A stretch of DNA of 64,000 bases, taken from assembly GCA_963815505.1 (NCBI GenBank), contig CAWFGU010000003.1, positions 1 to 64,000 of the forward strand, read 5' to 3'. The position numbers and the translations under genes are program-made. This DNA comes from CAXBBB01 sp963815505 (GTDB lineage Bacteria; Bacteroidota; Rhodothermia; Rhodothermales; BA12). The stretch's first letter is position 1. Each line of letters opens with the position of its first letter. Positions 30,578 to 39,185 of this stretch are shown one piece after another. The notes under the pieces are model-generated. The model ran no database searches. It saw only the letters and a program-made list of their open reading frames with translations, and was not told the DNA's origin.

Positions 30578-31687
30578 TCAGACAGTGACACTGCGGTGCG
30601 CGTCCATCATGCCGACGAAGTCGTCGAACAAGTAGTGGCTGTCGTGCGGGCCGGGCGAGGCTTCGGGGTGATACTGGATGCCGACGACCGGAGCCTGCGT
30701 GAAGCGGACGCCCTCGACCGTGTCGTCGTTAAGGTTGACGTGGGTGACCGTCGCCACGTCGGCGTCGACGCTTTCGAGGCGGACGGCGAATCCGTGGTTC
30801 TGCGTCGTCACTTCGACCTTTCCGGTTTCGCGGTTCAGAACGGGCTGGTTGGCTCCGCGGTGACCTACAAACATTTTGAACACCTCCATCCCACCGGCCA
30901 GGGCGAGCAGTTGATGGCCCATGCAGATGCCGAACGCGGGCACGCCCGACGCGATCACTTGGCGCGCAGTTTCGATGGCAGCGGGCATAGCGCGCGGGTC
31001 GCCGGGACCGTTGGAGAGAAACAGACCGTCGGGATTCCAGGCCATCACGTCGGCGAGATCGGTCGTCGATGGGAAAACGCGGACCGCACAGCCTCGGCGA
31101 GCGAACGAGCGCAGGATGTTCTGCTTGACGCCATAGTCGTAGACGGCCACGCGCGGGCCGTCGCCGCTCGCAAAGTCGTAGGCGGCGTCCGTCGTGACGC
31201 GCGAGGCGAGTTCGAGCCCGTCCATGGACGGCACCTGCTGAGCTTTGGAGACGAGCGCATCGACATCCAGATCATTTCCACTTGCAATAACGGCATTCAT
31301 CACACCCTTCTCACGCACGTGCCGCACCAGAGCCCGCGTGTCGACGCCGCCGATGCCGATCAGCCCGTGCTGTTTCATGTAGTCGTGCATGCCGTGCTCG
31401 GCCTCGCCGTTCGAGTAGTCCGACGTGTAAGCGCGCACGACCAGCCCGGCGATATGGGGTGCGGCGGCTTCGGTATCGCCGTCGTTTGCTCCGTAGTTGC
31501 CGATGTGCGGATAGGTCATCGTCATGATCTGGCCGTGGTAGCTGGGATCGGTCGCGATCTCTTGGTAGCCGGTCATGCTCGTGTTGAAGCAGATCTCGCC
31601 GCCGGTCTCGCCGACCGCGCCGAACGCGTAGCCGTGGGCGACATAGCCGTCTTCGAGGGCGAGAACGGCGGGAATGCGGTCGGGCAT
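30578..31687 (-). CDS. carA: Carbamoyl-phosphate synthase small (glutaminase) subunit
   Basis: 369 residues from ATG 31687. N-terminal domain: LALEDGYVAHGYAFGA, GEICFNTSMTGYQEI. The class I glutamine amidotransferase domain has VYDYGVKQNILRS, LSNGPGDPRA, the nucleophile in FGICMGHQ (Cys255) and the His/Glu pair in YHPEASPGP (His340, Glu342), so the enzyme looks active. It supplies ammonia from glutamine to CarB. The start lies 29 bases past a terminator-like hairpin that probably controls it. Confidence 0.95.
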   Translation of the reverse strand: MPDRIPAVLALEDGYVAHGYAFGAVGETGGEICFNTSMTGYQEIATDPSYHGQIMTMTYPHIGNYGANDGDTEAAAPHIAGLVVRAYTSDYSNGEAEHGMHDYMKQHGLIGIGGVDTRALVRHVREKGVMNAVIASGNDLDVDALVSKAQQVPSMDGLELASRVTTDAAYDFASGDGPRVAVYDYGVKQNILRSFARRGCAVRVFPSTTDLADVMAWNPDGLFLSNGPGDPRAMPAAIETARQVIASGVPAFGICMGHQLLALAGGMEVFKMFVGHRGANQPVLNRETGKVEVTTQNHGFAVRLESVDADVATVTHVNLNDDTVEGVRFTQAPVVGIQYHPEASPGPHDSHYLFDDFVGMMDAHRSVTV

Positions 31688-31715
31688 GACGGCGGAGGGC
31701 AGGTGACGTAGGGCT

Positions 31716-31745
31716 AAAAAAAAACCTTCCCGAAAGGGGAAGGCG
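31716..31745 (-). terminator. Intrinsic terminator in the carA leader (putative attenuator)
   Basis: On the minus strand CCTTCCC, loop CTTTC, GGGAAGG, then nine T residues. This is a textbook intrinsic terminator, but it stands 29 bases upstream of carA with no minus-strand protein gene ending nearby, so it most likely regulates read-through into carA. Confidence 0.75.
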
Positions 31746-31751
31746 TGCCCG

Positions 31752-31814
31752 CTAGGCAGCGGGTGGCGTGCAGCGAATTGCTGCGAGCAGGTGGACGACG
31801 TCGGGATGGATCAT
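31752..31814 (-). CDS. Putative 20-codon leader peptide upstream of carA
   Basis: An ATG-initiated reading of 20 residues (begins MIHPDVVHLL, ends TPPAA) stops at 31752, 7 bases before the terminator hairpin. A ribosome finishing this ORF would cover the hairpin, which resembles the coupling mechanism of the enterobacterial pyrBI leader. No strong ribosome-binding site is visible, and the peptide could be fortuitous. Confidence 0.35.
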   Translation of the reverse strand: MIHPDVVHLLAAIRCTPPAA

Positions 31815-31931
31815 GTCGAGCCGGAAACTACGGACCGCACGCGGCCTCTTCAACGCTACGACTCGGCTTCACGAAACGTCCGCCTGCACGATCTGCGCTC
31901 ACGCTGCGTTGTCGCCTCCCTACTTTTCGCC

Positions 31932-32621
31932 ATGCTCACGACCTCCCGCGCTCATCACGATCCCGTCTCGCATCGTTTGCGCAGTCTGGCGTGCATGGCC
32001 GTCGCGCTGCTGCTCGTCGGCGGACTGTTTCGCTGGTGGCCCGCTCCCGGACCCGACGCGTCGCCACCGCGCGTCGGCAGCGAGCCGGACCGACTGGTAG
32101 CCATCGAAGAGATCGTCCAAACGAGGCAGCAGCAGGTCGCCGCTCCTCCTCCACCGCCTCCGCCGATGCTTCCGCCTGTCGAAGCCGAAGAGATTGAGAT
32201 CGAAGAGATGGAGTTGTCGCTCCAAGCGCCGCTGCCTATCGCTCCACCCTCGCCCATTCCCGCCGATCCGGTCGAGGGTGCCGACGAACCAGCTCAGGCA
32301 TCGCAGGGGCCAACGCGCGGCCCTCAACGCGTGCGCGGCGGGCAACCGGAGTACCCACGTGAGGCCAAGCGACGCGGCATCGAAGCCGAAATCCGCCTCC
32401 AGGTCATGGTCGAGCCCAACGGCGCCGTCACCGAGATGGAAATAGTCGACCGTAAACTGATCGACGATGGCCGCCGGACCACGGTTGACGAGCTGGGCTA
32501 CGGACTCGAACAGGCCGCCCTCGACGCGGCACGCGAGTGGCGCTTCAGGCCCGCGCTGGAAAACGGAAAACGCGTACGGCACGCCTACACGATCACGATG
32601 TCGTTCGGAACGCGTCGCTAA
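31932..32621 (+). CDS. tonB: TonB-family energy transducer
   Basis: 229 residues from ATG 31932. One N-terminal membrane anchor (SLACMAVALLLVGGLF), a Pro-rich periplasmic linker (eight or more consecutive Pro around residue 75), acidic stretch, and a C-terminal TonB domain (GGQPEYPREAKRRGIEAEIRL, VEPNGAVTEMEIV, AALDAAREWRFRPAL). It transmits proton-motive force to outer-membrane receptors. Divergent from carA; the 244-base gap carries the carA leader. No exbB/exbD nearby. Confidence 0.85.
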   Translation: MLTTSRAHHDPVSHRLRSLACMAVALLLVGGLFRWWPAPGPDASPPRVGSEPDRLVAIEEIVQTRQQQVAAPPPPPPPMLPPVEAEEIEIEEMELSLQAPLPIAPPSPIPADPVEGADEPAQASQGPTRGPQRVRGGQPEYPREAKRRGIEAEIRLQVMVEPNGAVTEMEIVDRKLIDDGRRTTVDELGYGLEQAALDAAREWRFRPALENGKRVRHAYTITMSFGTRR

Positions 32622-32872
32622 AGCGGATCGTCGCCAATCGTGACATCCACAAGATCGACCCATAGCGCGTCCTGCACGTCGTCCGTCGGATCGATTACGT
32701 TCGCCGACCGGGTCTGCTCGGCGGGACGGCTGACGGTCCATCCTTCGGGAATGCGACGCTGCGGCTGGGCGGCCGGGCCGGTGTTAGCCGTCAGCGCGTC
32801 GGCAAGCTTGCGCACTCGGATCAGCACGAGCGCGGCGAGCAGGAGCAGCAGGAAGAAGTCCTCTGGGGTCAC
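32618..32872 (-). CDS. Small single-pass membrane protein
   Basis: 84 residues from GTG 32872, overlapping the folK stop as GTGA. An N-terminal hydrophobic helix (FFLLLLLAALVLIRV) is followed by a basic, then acidic, hydrophilic tail. The 3' end overlaps tonB by 4 bases tail-to-tail. Function not recognised; coupling to folK suggests it is real. Confidence 0.6.
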   Translation of the reverse strand: MTPEDFFLLLLLAALVLIRVRKLADALTANTGPAAQPQRRIPEGWTVSRPAEQTRSANVIDPTDDVQDALWVDLVDVTIGDDPL

Positions 32873-33396
32873 GCGCGAGAGCAGTCGGAGCAGGCGGGGA
32901 GCACGATATCGGTCAGGCGTAAGCTATCGTCCCGGACAGCGTCGGCTCCATCCGAAATCGACCTTCCATCGGGAAGCCTGAGCGAAGGCGACAGGCCAAG
33001 CAGCGGTCTCAGCCAGAACGCACGATCCATCAGGCGCGCGTGCGGAATGGTGAGCACGTCGGTGTTCATCACCACGTCTCCAAAAAGGATTACGTCCAAA
33101 TCAATGGGTCGCGCAGTCCACATGGGCGCTTGCCGGTCACGCCCCAGCGCGCGTTCGATGACGTGCAACTCGTCCAGCAAGCACAGCGGACTCAGGGTCG
33201 TGTCGACGGCGCAGACGGCGTTGAGAAAGTCCGGCTGCGAGGGCTGATCCGGCAGCACGTGAGCCGCGCACGCGTAGACAGCAGACGCGAAAACCGCCGA
33301 GACACCCTGCACGCGGCAGAGCCTCTCGGCGGCTTGCTGGAGGTGACCGCAGCGGTCGCCCACGTTCGATCCCAGACCGACGTAGGCGCGCGTCAC
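32869..33396 (-). CDS. folK: 2-amino-4-hydroxy-6-hydroxymethyldihydropteridine diphosphokinase
   Basis: 175 residues from GTG 33396. HPPK features: AYVGLGSNVGDRCGHLQQA, QPDFLNAVCAVDT, ELHVIERALGRDR, and the catalytic ARPIDLDVILFGD followed by IPHARLMDRAFWLRPLL. It transfers pyrophosphate from ATP in folate synthesis. A small membrane-protein gene is translationally coupled at its end. Confidence 0.93.
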   Translation of the reverse strand: MTRAYVGLGSNVGDRCGHLQQAAERLCRVQGVSAVFASAVYACAAHVLPDQPSQPDFLNAVCAVDTTLSPLCLLDELHVIERALGRDRQAPMWTARPIDLDVILFGDVVMNTDVLTIPHARLMDRAFWLRPLLGLSPSLRLPDGRSISDGADAVRDDSLRLTDIVLPACSDCSRA

Positions 33397-33419
33397 GGCA
33401 GCGTCAGAAGTCGGGCGAA

Positions 33420-34091
33420 TCAGACTTCGACCTCGTCGGCCGTCGCGTCGTCGGCCATCATCGCGTCGCCTTCCATCATTCCAGGCATAGCGACGATGTC
33501 GAACATGATGCGGACTTCGTCGCTGATCAGGTCGTCGGGCTTGCCTTCGTAGACGATGCCCCAGCTCTGACGGTCGATGATGAAGTCAGCCATCGCAGTA
33601 ACACGGTCGGCGGTGACAGTGATGTTGGCAGGGAAGGTGACGCTGTTGGTGGTGCCTCTCATCGTCAGGTTGCCCGTGACGGTGTGCGTGGCGGAGTCTC
33701 CGCTTGCGGGCGTAAAGCTGGTCGCTTCGAAGCGACCTTCGGGATTGTTGGGCGCGTCGAAGAAGTCACCGCTGAGCAGGTGACCGGTCAGATCGTCGTT
33801 GTCGCTGTACAGCGAGTTCATGTCGATCAAAACGGTGACGCCGGTGACTGTGCCTTCGTTGACCGTGACCGATCCGTCGAAACCGTTGAATCCGCCATCG
33901 TGCGCGCCGGTGACTTTGGCGCCGCGCCACTGGACGCTGCTCTGAGACTGGTCGATGGGGAGTTCGACGCCTTCGGCCGTCATCAGATCTACGGCGGCGC
34001 CGGTTTCGGCAACGGGGGCATCGCCTACGTCGCCGCAGGCTACGAGGAGCAAGAGCGCGAACAGCGCGGTGAGGGAAGTGAGGTTCTTCAT
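33420..34091 (-). CDS. YceI-family lipoprotein
   Basis: 223 residues from ATG 34091 with a lipobox (LLLVACGD). The YceI lipocalin-like barrel is recognisable: IDQSQSSVQWRGAKVTGAHDGGFNGFDGSV, VLIDMNSLYSDNDDLTGHLLSGDFFDAPNNPEGRFEATSF, GNLTMRGTTNSVTFPANI. YceI proteins bind isoprenoid-like lipids. An acidic, Met-rich tail (PGMMEGDAMMADDATADE) is unusual and may be a metal-binding or unstructured appendage. Confidence 0.88.
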   Translation of the reverse strand: MKNLTSLTALFALLLLVACGDVGDAPVAETGAAVDLMTAEGVELPIDQSQSSVQWRGAKVTGAHDGGFNGFDGSVTVNEGTVTGVTVLIDMNSLYSDNDDLTGHLLSGDFFDAPNNPEGRFEATSFTPASGDSATHTVTGNLTMRGTTNSVTFPANITVTADRVTAMADFIIDRQSWGIVYEGKPDDLISDEVRIMFDIVAMPGMMEGDAMMADDATADEVEV

Positions 34092-34165
34092 GTCGAAGAG
34101 GAAGTGAGGTGAGGTGAGGGGTGGGAGTTGGCCCGCCGGGCATGGGAGACGTGCAGAGCGGGAGG

Positions 34166-34238
34166 TGCCCTCGAGAGGAATCGAACCTCCGACCTGCGGT
34201 TTAGGAAACCGTTGCTCTATCCCCTGAGCTACGAGGGC
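34166..34238 (-). tRNA. tRNA-Arg (anticodon CCT)
   Basis: 73-nt cloverleaf on the minus strand: acceptor GCCCTCG with CGAGGGC, D-loop AGGGGAT, anticodon loop TTCCTAA giving CCT (reads AGG), T-arm GGTTCGATTCC. CCA is not encoded. The 207 bases between it and the next plus-strand gene show no further feature. Confidence 0.97.
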
Positions 34239-34445
34239 GCTAGGGCCGAATCTAAGACCTAAATCGTGACGAAACCGAAAACCCTTGTCGCAACACACTT
34301 CATTCACGCACGACCGGACACCCGGAGGCACCAACATCGATGCAGGGCACTCTAAAATGCCTGTAACGCTGTGGGTTCTGTCCGCGTCTCCAGGGTACAC
34401 AACTCATTCGACCGGCGTACCTCCGCACCGTAGTCCTCCACCGTC

Positions 34446-34802
34446 ATGCCTCCCGTTCTGCTGCGCCCACTGCTCACCTCGACGTTCTGGTCGGCCGGCC
34501 GGATGATGTCGCGGGGGCGCGCGTTGCTCTTTTCGGATCGCATCGAACTGCACACCACGAATCTATTCCGCAAGACGGTCGTGCGGCTCTACCTGCGCGA
34601 CGTGACGGCCACGCGCTGGAACGTGAGTAGTGCGAAAACCCGGCTGGCGCTCGAAAGCGCCTCCGGCGTTGTCGAGATCGATCTCGCGGAAGGTCATCAG
34701 TGGCACGCCCTACTAGGTGAACGCCTAGCGACGCGGAGCCCGTCGGCTGAGGCCACGCTGATCGCTGGAAGAGACCACGACGCTCTGCTTGCGGCCAGAT
34801 AG
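34446..34802 (+). CDS. Hypothetical protein, 118 residues
   Basis: A basic N-terminus (RMMSRGRALLFSDRIELHTTNL) precedes alternating hydrophobic strands (VVRLYLRDVTATRWN, RLALESASGVVEIDL) suggesting a small beta-rich fold, perhaps PH-like. No signal peptide. It lies 54 bases upstream of the UMF1 transporter in the same direction. No family recognised. Confidence 0.5.
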   Translation: MPPVLLRPLLTSTFWSAGRMMSRGRALLFSDRIELHTTNLFRKTVVRLYLRDVTATRWNVSSAKTRLALESASGVVEIDLAEGHQWHALLGERLATRSPSAEATLIAGRDHDALLAAR

Positions 34803-34856
34803 ACCTGTACGCGTAGGCGGCGGTCCCTAGATTGGTCGATCTCTCCGCCCTATTGT

Positions 34857-36180
34857 ATGGCTCGCATTCTCACCCGTCCGTCCATTTTCTCGTGGGCGCT
34901 CTTCGACGTGGCGAACTCTTCGTTCACGACGCTTGTCATCACGTTCATCTACAGCGCCTACTTCGTACAGGCCATGTCGCCGACGGGCGAGGACCTGACA
35001 GCGCTGTGGACGACCGGGATTTCGATTTCGGCCATCGCCATCGCCCTGTTGGCCCCGCTTGCCGGAGCCGTTGCCGACCGCGGAGCGATGCGTAAGCGGG
35101 CGCTGCTGCTCACGAGTGCCATCTGTATCGTCGGCACGGCGGCGCTCTTCTGGATGGAACCCGGAATGGCCGTGCAAGCCATGGTAATCGTCGCCCTAGC
35201 CAATATTTGCTTCGAGTTAGGCAGCGTGTTCTACAACTCCTTTCTGCCGGACTTGGCACCGCCCGAGCACATCGGACGGGTGTCGGGCTTCGGCTGGGGA
35301 CTGGGCTACATCGGCGCCATCGTGGCAATGGTAATCGCGCTCTACGGTCTGGTGCAGGAAGGGCCGATGCGCGACGCGTTTCTGGGCTTCTTCGGGCTGA
35401 CGGCCGCGGGTGGCGAAAACGTGCGCGCCACGATGCTGCTCGTCGCCGTGTGGTTCGCAGTCTTCGCCGTTCCGTTCGCCTTGTTCGTCAAAGAACCCAC
35501 GCCTGTCCGCACGCCTGTGTCGCCGGGCAAAGCCGTCAGGCTGGCGTTTTCCGAACTGCGCGGGACGTTCGACGAGATCCGCACCTACCGGCAAATCGTC
35601 CGCCTGCTCGTGGCGCGACTGGTCTACAACGACGGACTGGTCGTCATCTTCGCGATGGGGTCGATCTTCGCGGTCAACGTGTTCGATTTCGAACTCTCGG
35701 ACGTGATCATGCTGGGCATCGTGCTGAACGTGGCGGCAGGTATCGGAGCGATCGCGCTGGGCTTCCTGGACGACAAGATCGGCGGGCGCAATACGATCCT
35801 GATTTCGATCGTCGGCCTCACGATCGCGAGCCTGGGCGTGCTGCTGTCCGAGTCGCGCGAGGTATTTTGGGCGTCGGCGATTCTGGCCGGGCTCATGGTC
35901 GGACCCAACCAGTCGGCGAGTCGGTCGCTGCTGGGCCGCTTCGTACCGGACGACAAGGAGAGTGAGTTTTATGGCTTCTTCGCCTTTTCGGGCCGGGCGA
36001 CGGCGTTCATGGGCACGCTCCTCTACGGATGGCTGCTGACGGCGTTCGACTCGCACCGCGCGGGCATGTCGGTCACCGTCTTCTTTTTTGTGATTGGCGG
36101 GCTGCTCCTTGCTACGAGTCGATGAAGAGGAGGGCGTCCGCCTGTCGGGACGTGCGACCACCACCCCCCCGCTACCGTGA
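34857..36180 (+). CDS. UMF1-family MFS transporter (one frameshift near the C-terminus)
   Basis: Starts at ATG 34857. UMF1 (Atg22-like) features: SWALFDVANSSFTTLVITFIYSAYF, GAVADRGAMRKR, VFYNSFLPDLAPPEHIGRVSGFGWGLGYIG, GLMVGPNQSASRSLLGRFVPDDKESEFYGFF, and about twelve membrane segments. The uncorrected frame stops at 36125. Removing one base near 36110-36122 continues LRVDEEEGVR, the usual family tail, to a stop at 36180 that overlaps the next start as GTGA. This overlap independently supports the repaired 440-residue reading. Substrate unknown. Confidence 0.88.
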
Positions 36181-37307
36181 GCGCTGCAACCGTCGCCGAC
36201 GTGTGGTCGGCTCTGACACGCTGGGCGCCCGCCTATCTAGCCGAGCCGTGGGACAACGTCGGCCTGCAAGTCGGCGACGCTGCTCAGTCCGTCGCGCGCG
36301 GGCTGGTGGCGCTGGACGCGACGCCTCAGGTCCTCGCCGAAGCGGTTGAACTTGGAGCTAGTGTAGTGGTGACGCATCACCCGCTGCTGTTCAAACCCGT
36401 CAAGCGGTTCGCGGCAGGTGCAGGTCCGAGCGGACTGGCGTTCGCGTTTGCCCGAGCAGGCGTGTCGCTCGTCAGCGCCCACACCAACCTCGACTCGGCG
36501 CGCGATGGCGTCTCGTTCGCTTTGGCCGAACAACTCGGCCTGAGCCAACCGCGCGTGCTTCGCCCTACTCATGACCGGTTCGCCAAGCTGGTGGCGTTCG
36601 TCCCGACCGGCCACGTCGATGCCGTCCGCACAGCGCTGGCCGGCGCAGGTGCGGGCGTGCTGGGCAACTACTCCGAGTGCAGCTTCGTCGCGGGCGGGAC
36701 CGGCACGTTTCGTCCCCTAGACGGATCGTCGCCCTGGACCCAAACGCCAACCGGCGAGCTGGCGCGCGAGCCCGAGATCCGACTCGAAATGCTGGCGCCA
36801 CGATCGGCTAAATCGGCACTGATCGGTGCGTTGCGAGCGTCCCATCCGTACGAGGAACCGGCGTTCGACTGGATCGATGTCGGGCAGGAAGATCGGTGGA
36901 CAGGGCTGGGCGCCGTCGGTGAGTTGCCCCATGCTATGGAGCCGACTGCGTTTCTCGATCACGTCTGCGCACGCCTCGACACGCCCGCCGTCCGCGCCGC
37001 CGTCGCCGACCGGATGGTCCGACGTGTCGCCGTTTGTGGAGGATCGGGCAGCAGCTTTCTCGGGCTCGCTCTCGCGTCCGGGGCCGACGCCTACGTTACT
37101 GCCGACGTGACCTACCACTTGTTCTCCGACGCACTTGATGCTCAGGGCGCCCCCCGCCTCACCTACGTCACCGCAGGGCACTACGAAACCGAACGCGTGA
37201 CAGAGCGCATCCTGATCGACTATCTCGCGGCGCAACTTCCCTTGGTCGGATGGAGTCGAACTCGGACGCGCACCGATCCGTCGCGTGTACACCTCGCCAA
37301 GCGGTAG
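36177..37307 (+). CDS. Nif3-like dinuclear metal center protein (GCH I type 2 family)
   Basis: 376 residues from GTG 36177. Signature elements are EPWDNVGLQVGD, VVVTHHPLLFKPVKRF, VSLVSAHTNLDSARDGVS, SHPYEEPAFDW (the inserted PII-like domain), and late VCGGSGSSFLGLALASGADAYVTADVTYH and TAGHYETER, which supply the two-metal site. Physiological role of the family is unsettled (metal chaperone or hydrolase). Usually adjacent to the CT398-type zinc-ribbon protein, as here. Confidence 0.92.
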   Translation: MSAATVADVWSALTRWAPAYLAEPWDNVGLQVGDAAQSVARGLVALDATPQVLAEAVELGASVVVTHHPLLFKPVKRFAAGAGPSGLAFAFARAGVSLVSAHTNLDSARDGVSFALAEQLGLSQPRVLRPTHDRFAKLVAFVPTGHVDAVRTALAGAGAGVLGNYSECSFVAGGTGTFRPLDGSSPWTQTPTGELAREPEIRLEMLAPRSAKSALIGALRASHPYEEPAFDWIDVGQEDRWTGLGAVGELPHAMEPTAFLDHVCARLDTPAVRAAVADRMVRRVAVCGGSGSSFLGLALASGADAYVTADVTYHLFSDALDAQGAPRLTYVTAGHYETERVTERILIDYLAAQLPLVGWSRTRTRTDPSRVHLAKR

Positions 37308-37406
37308 CTGCTTTCCTTCGCCTCAATTTGGCGAACCCGGACGACACGTCATCGTAACACGCAGGCTCCGCACGTTCCAATTTCGACGATCACACCCCGA
37401 CATCGT

Positions 37407-38180
37407 ATGGCCGAACTCACCGCCGACACCCCGACGATCACGCAGTTGCGCGCCCTATCGCGTCTGCAACACCTCGACAGCAAACTCGACCGCCTGCGCA
37501 AGCTCAGGGGCGATCTGCCCGACGAGATCGCCGAACTCGAAGCCGAGCGCGCCACGCTCGAGGACCGCAAGCGCGCGCTCGCTCAGGAAGCCCAGGACGA
37601 CGCTCAGGCGCACCGGCAGCACGAGAACGAGATGAAGGAGAGCGAAAACGCGATCCGCAAATACACCGAGCAGCAGAACCAGGTCCGCAACAACCGCGAG
37701 TATGACGCGCTCTCAAAAGAGATCGAAGCCTCGCGCCAACGGATCATCGATGCTCAGGGCAACATCGACCAGATCGGACGCGGCGTCGAGCCTCGCCAGT
37801 TCAAGGTCGAGGAGACCGACGCCCGCCTAGGCGAACTCAACGACATGCTCACCGCAAAGCGCGAGGAGCTAGGCGGCGTTATGAACGAGACAGCCAGCGA
37901 AGAGAAAGGCCTAGCCGAGCGCCGCGACGAAGCTGCCAAAGAAGTGGACGGCAAGCACACCGCCATGTACAAACGCCTCCGCGGTCGACTCCGCGACGGT
38001 CGCGCCGTCGTCCCGCTCGAGCGCGGTGCCGCCGGTGGCTTCGCGATCCCGCCGCAGCAGCAGATCGAGATTCAGCAGCGCGCCCACATCCCGCTCTGCG
38101 AGCACACCGGCCGCATGATCGTCGACGCCGAACTCTTCGATGAGATCGGGGAGCAGGTCAACGCCGAGATCGCTGCGTAA
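37407..38180 (+). CDS. CT398-like coiled-coil protein with degenerate zinc ribbon
   Basis: 257 residues. A long coiled coil (about 20-195) contains the conserved QNQVRNNREYDALSKEIE. The C-terminal domain normally carries two CxxC pairs, but here it reads GAAGGFAIPPQQQ and PLCEHTGRMIVD, so only one ligand cysteine of four remains and zinc binding is unlikely. Follows the Nif3-like gene by 99 bases, a common pairing of unknown purpose. Confidence 0.82.
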   Translation: MAELTADTPTITQLRALSRLQHLDSKLDRLRKLRGDLPDEIAELEAERATLEDRKRALAQEAQDDAQAHRQHENEMKESENAIRKYTEQQNQVRNNREYDALSKEIEASRQRIIDAQGNIDQIGRGVEPRQFKVEETDARLGELNDMLTAKREELGGVMNETASEEKGLAERRDEAAKEVDGKHTAMYKRLRGRLRDGRAVVPLERGAAGGFAIPPQQQIEIQQRAHIPLCEHTGRMIVDAELFDEIGEQVNAEIAA

Positions 38181-38199
38181 CACACCATTCTACCCAACT

Positions 38200-38288
38200 G
38201 TGTCATCTTGAGCCTGTCGTAGGGATCCCGATAGTCCGTGGCAAACTGGCTGTCCGGGGACGCTTCGAGCAAGGCTCAGAATGACGCA
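38200..38288. repeat. Dispersed palindromic repeat, degenerate copy
   Basis: Left arm GTGTCATCTTGAGCCTGTCG followed by AGGGATCCC; right arm ends CAAGGCTCAGAATGACGC. Spacer of about 45 bases. Same family as the copies at 14181, 16329/16682 and 24475. It lies just upstream of the RNase P RNA gene. Confidence 0.6.
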
Positions 38289-38320
38289 AGGGGAAGACCG
38301 GGGGAAACTTCTCCACATTG

Positions 38321-38765
38321 TTCGGCGCATCAGATCATCGCGTCCCGCTCGACCTCCGGGTCAATGGGATGAGGAAAGTCCGGACACCACACGGCACCGC
38401 GCCCGGCCAACAGCCGGGGAGCCGCTTCCGGGCGGCGACAGCACGTGCAACAGAAAGCAAACCAGCCGATGGCTCCTCTTCGGGCAACCGAAGGACGCAC
38501 AGGTGATGGGTGAAACGAGGGCCTAAGAACCCTCGGCGACGTCGGCGACGGCGGCGCTCAGGCAAACCTCGCGGGGTGCAAGGCCACGCAGCTTCTCGCA
38601 GTCGGGCATTCGTGCTCGTCTGCCGCGTCAGTCGGACGCGATTCGGGAAGCGGGTAGGCCGCGTGATCCTGGCTCAGGCTAGGACGAGTAGATAGATGAT
38701 GATCCGCCGCCGGGGCAGTTGTGGCTCCCCGACGGCGACAGAATCCGGCTTATCGATGCGCCGAC
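38321..38765 (+). ncRNA. rnpB: RNase P RNA, bacterial type A
   Basis: Universal elements are present: GAGGAAAGTCCGGAC near 38370, ACAGAAAGC and the GGGTGAAACG region, GCAAACC, and the 3' P4 strand ACAGAATCCGGCTTAT near 38740. The P1 helix closes TCGGCGCATC (38322-38331) with GATGCGCCGA (38755-38764), which sets the ends. It is the catalytic RNA that matures tRNA 5' ends. Confidence 0.95.
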
Positions 38766-38775
38766 GCCACAAAAT

Positions 38776-38815
38776 GAGAGGGCCGCTCCCCGGAAAGGAG
38801 CGACCCTCTCTTTCG
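38776..38815 (+). terminator. Terminator of rnpB
   Basis: GAGAGGG-CGCTCC / GGAGCG-CCCTCTC stem with one bulge, followed by TTTCGTT, placed 11 bases after the RNase P RNA. Confidence 0.8.
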
Positions 38816-38834
38816 TTGGCTGGAATGCCGCCGA

Positions 38835-39185
38835 TTATATAGGCGACAGTCTCTGCCCTCTAAAACCGGTAAGCTGATACACTGTCCGCCAACTCTGAAC
38901 CTCTACAAGTTCTTCCATAATCGGTGGTGGAATGGCGCCATCATGCGCCTCGATGCTTTCGATGTAGAGGGAGATAGCATCTCGAACGCTACTGAGCGCT
39001 TCTCCCTGCGTGGTGCCATCGGCGACGCAGCCGGGCAGGCTAGGCACTGTCGTGACGAATACGTCATCTTCATCCGTCTCGATTAAAACGCAATATTCTC
39101 GTAGCTGGATTGGGCGGTTATGCCACCGCGTTGACCGCTTCGACGCGCGTGATCTGGGGGACGCTGCGTTTGAGCGCTTGCTCAA
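38835..39185 (-). CDS. HicB-like antitoxin-family protein, no HicA partner
   Basis: The recognisable part is REYCVLIETDEDDVFVTTVPSLPGCVADGTTQGEALSSVRDAISLYIES, a HicB partial RNase-H-like fold. The only clear ATG in frame is 39185, which overlaps the NifU-like gene by 68 bases; a non-standard start nearer 39105 is possible. No HicA toxin ORF is adjacent. It may be an orphan antitoxin or regulator. Confidence 0.65.
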   Translation of the reverse strand: MSKRSNAASPRSRASKRSTRWHNRPIQLREYCVLIETDEDDVFVTTVPSLPGCVADGTTQGEALSSVRDAISLYIESIEAHDGAIPPPIMEELVEVQSWRTVYQLTGFRGQRLSPI

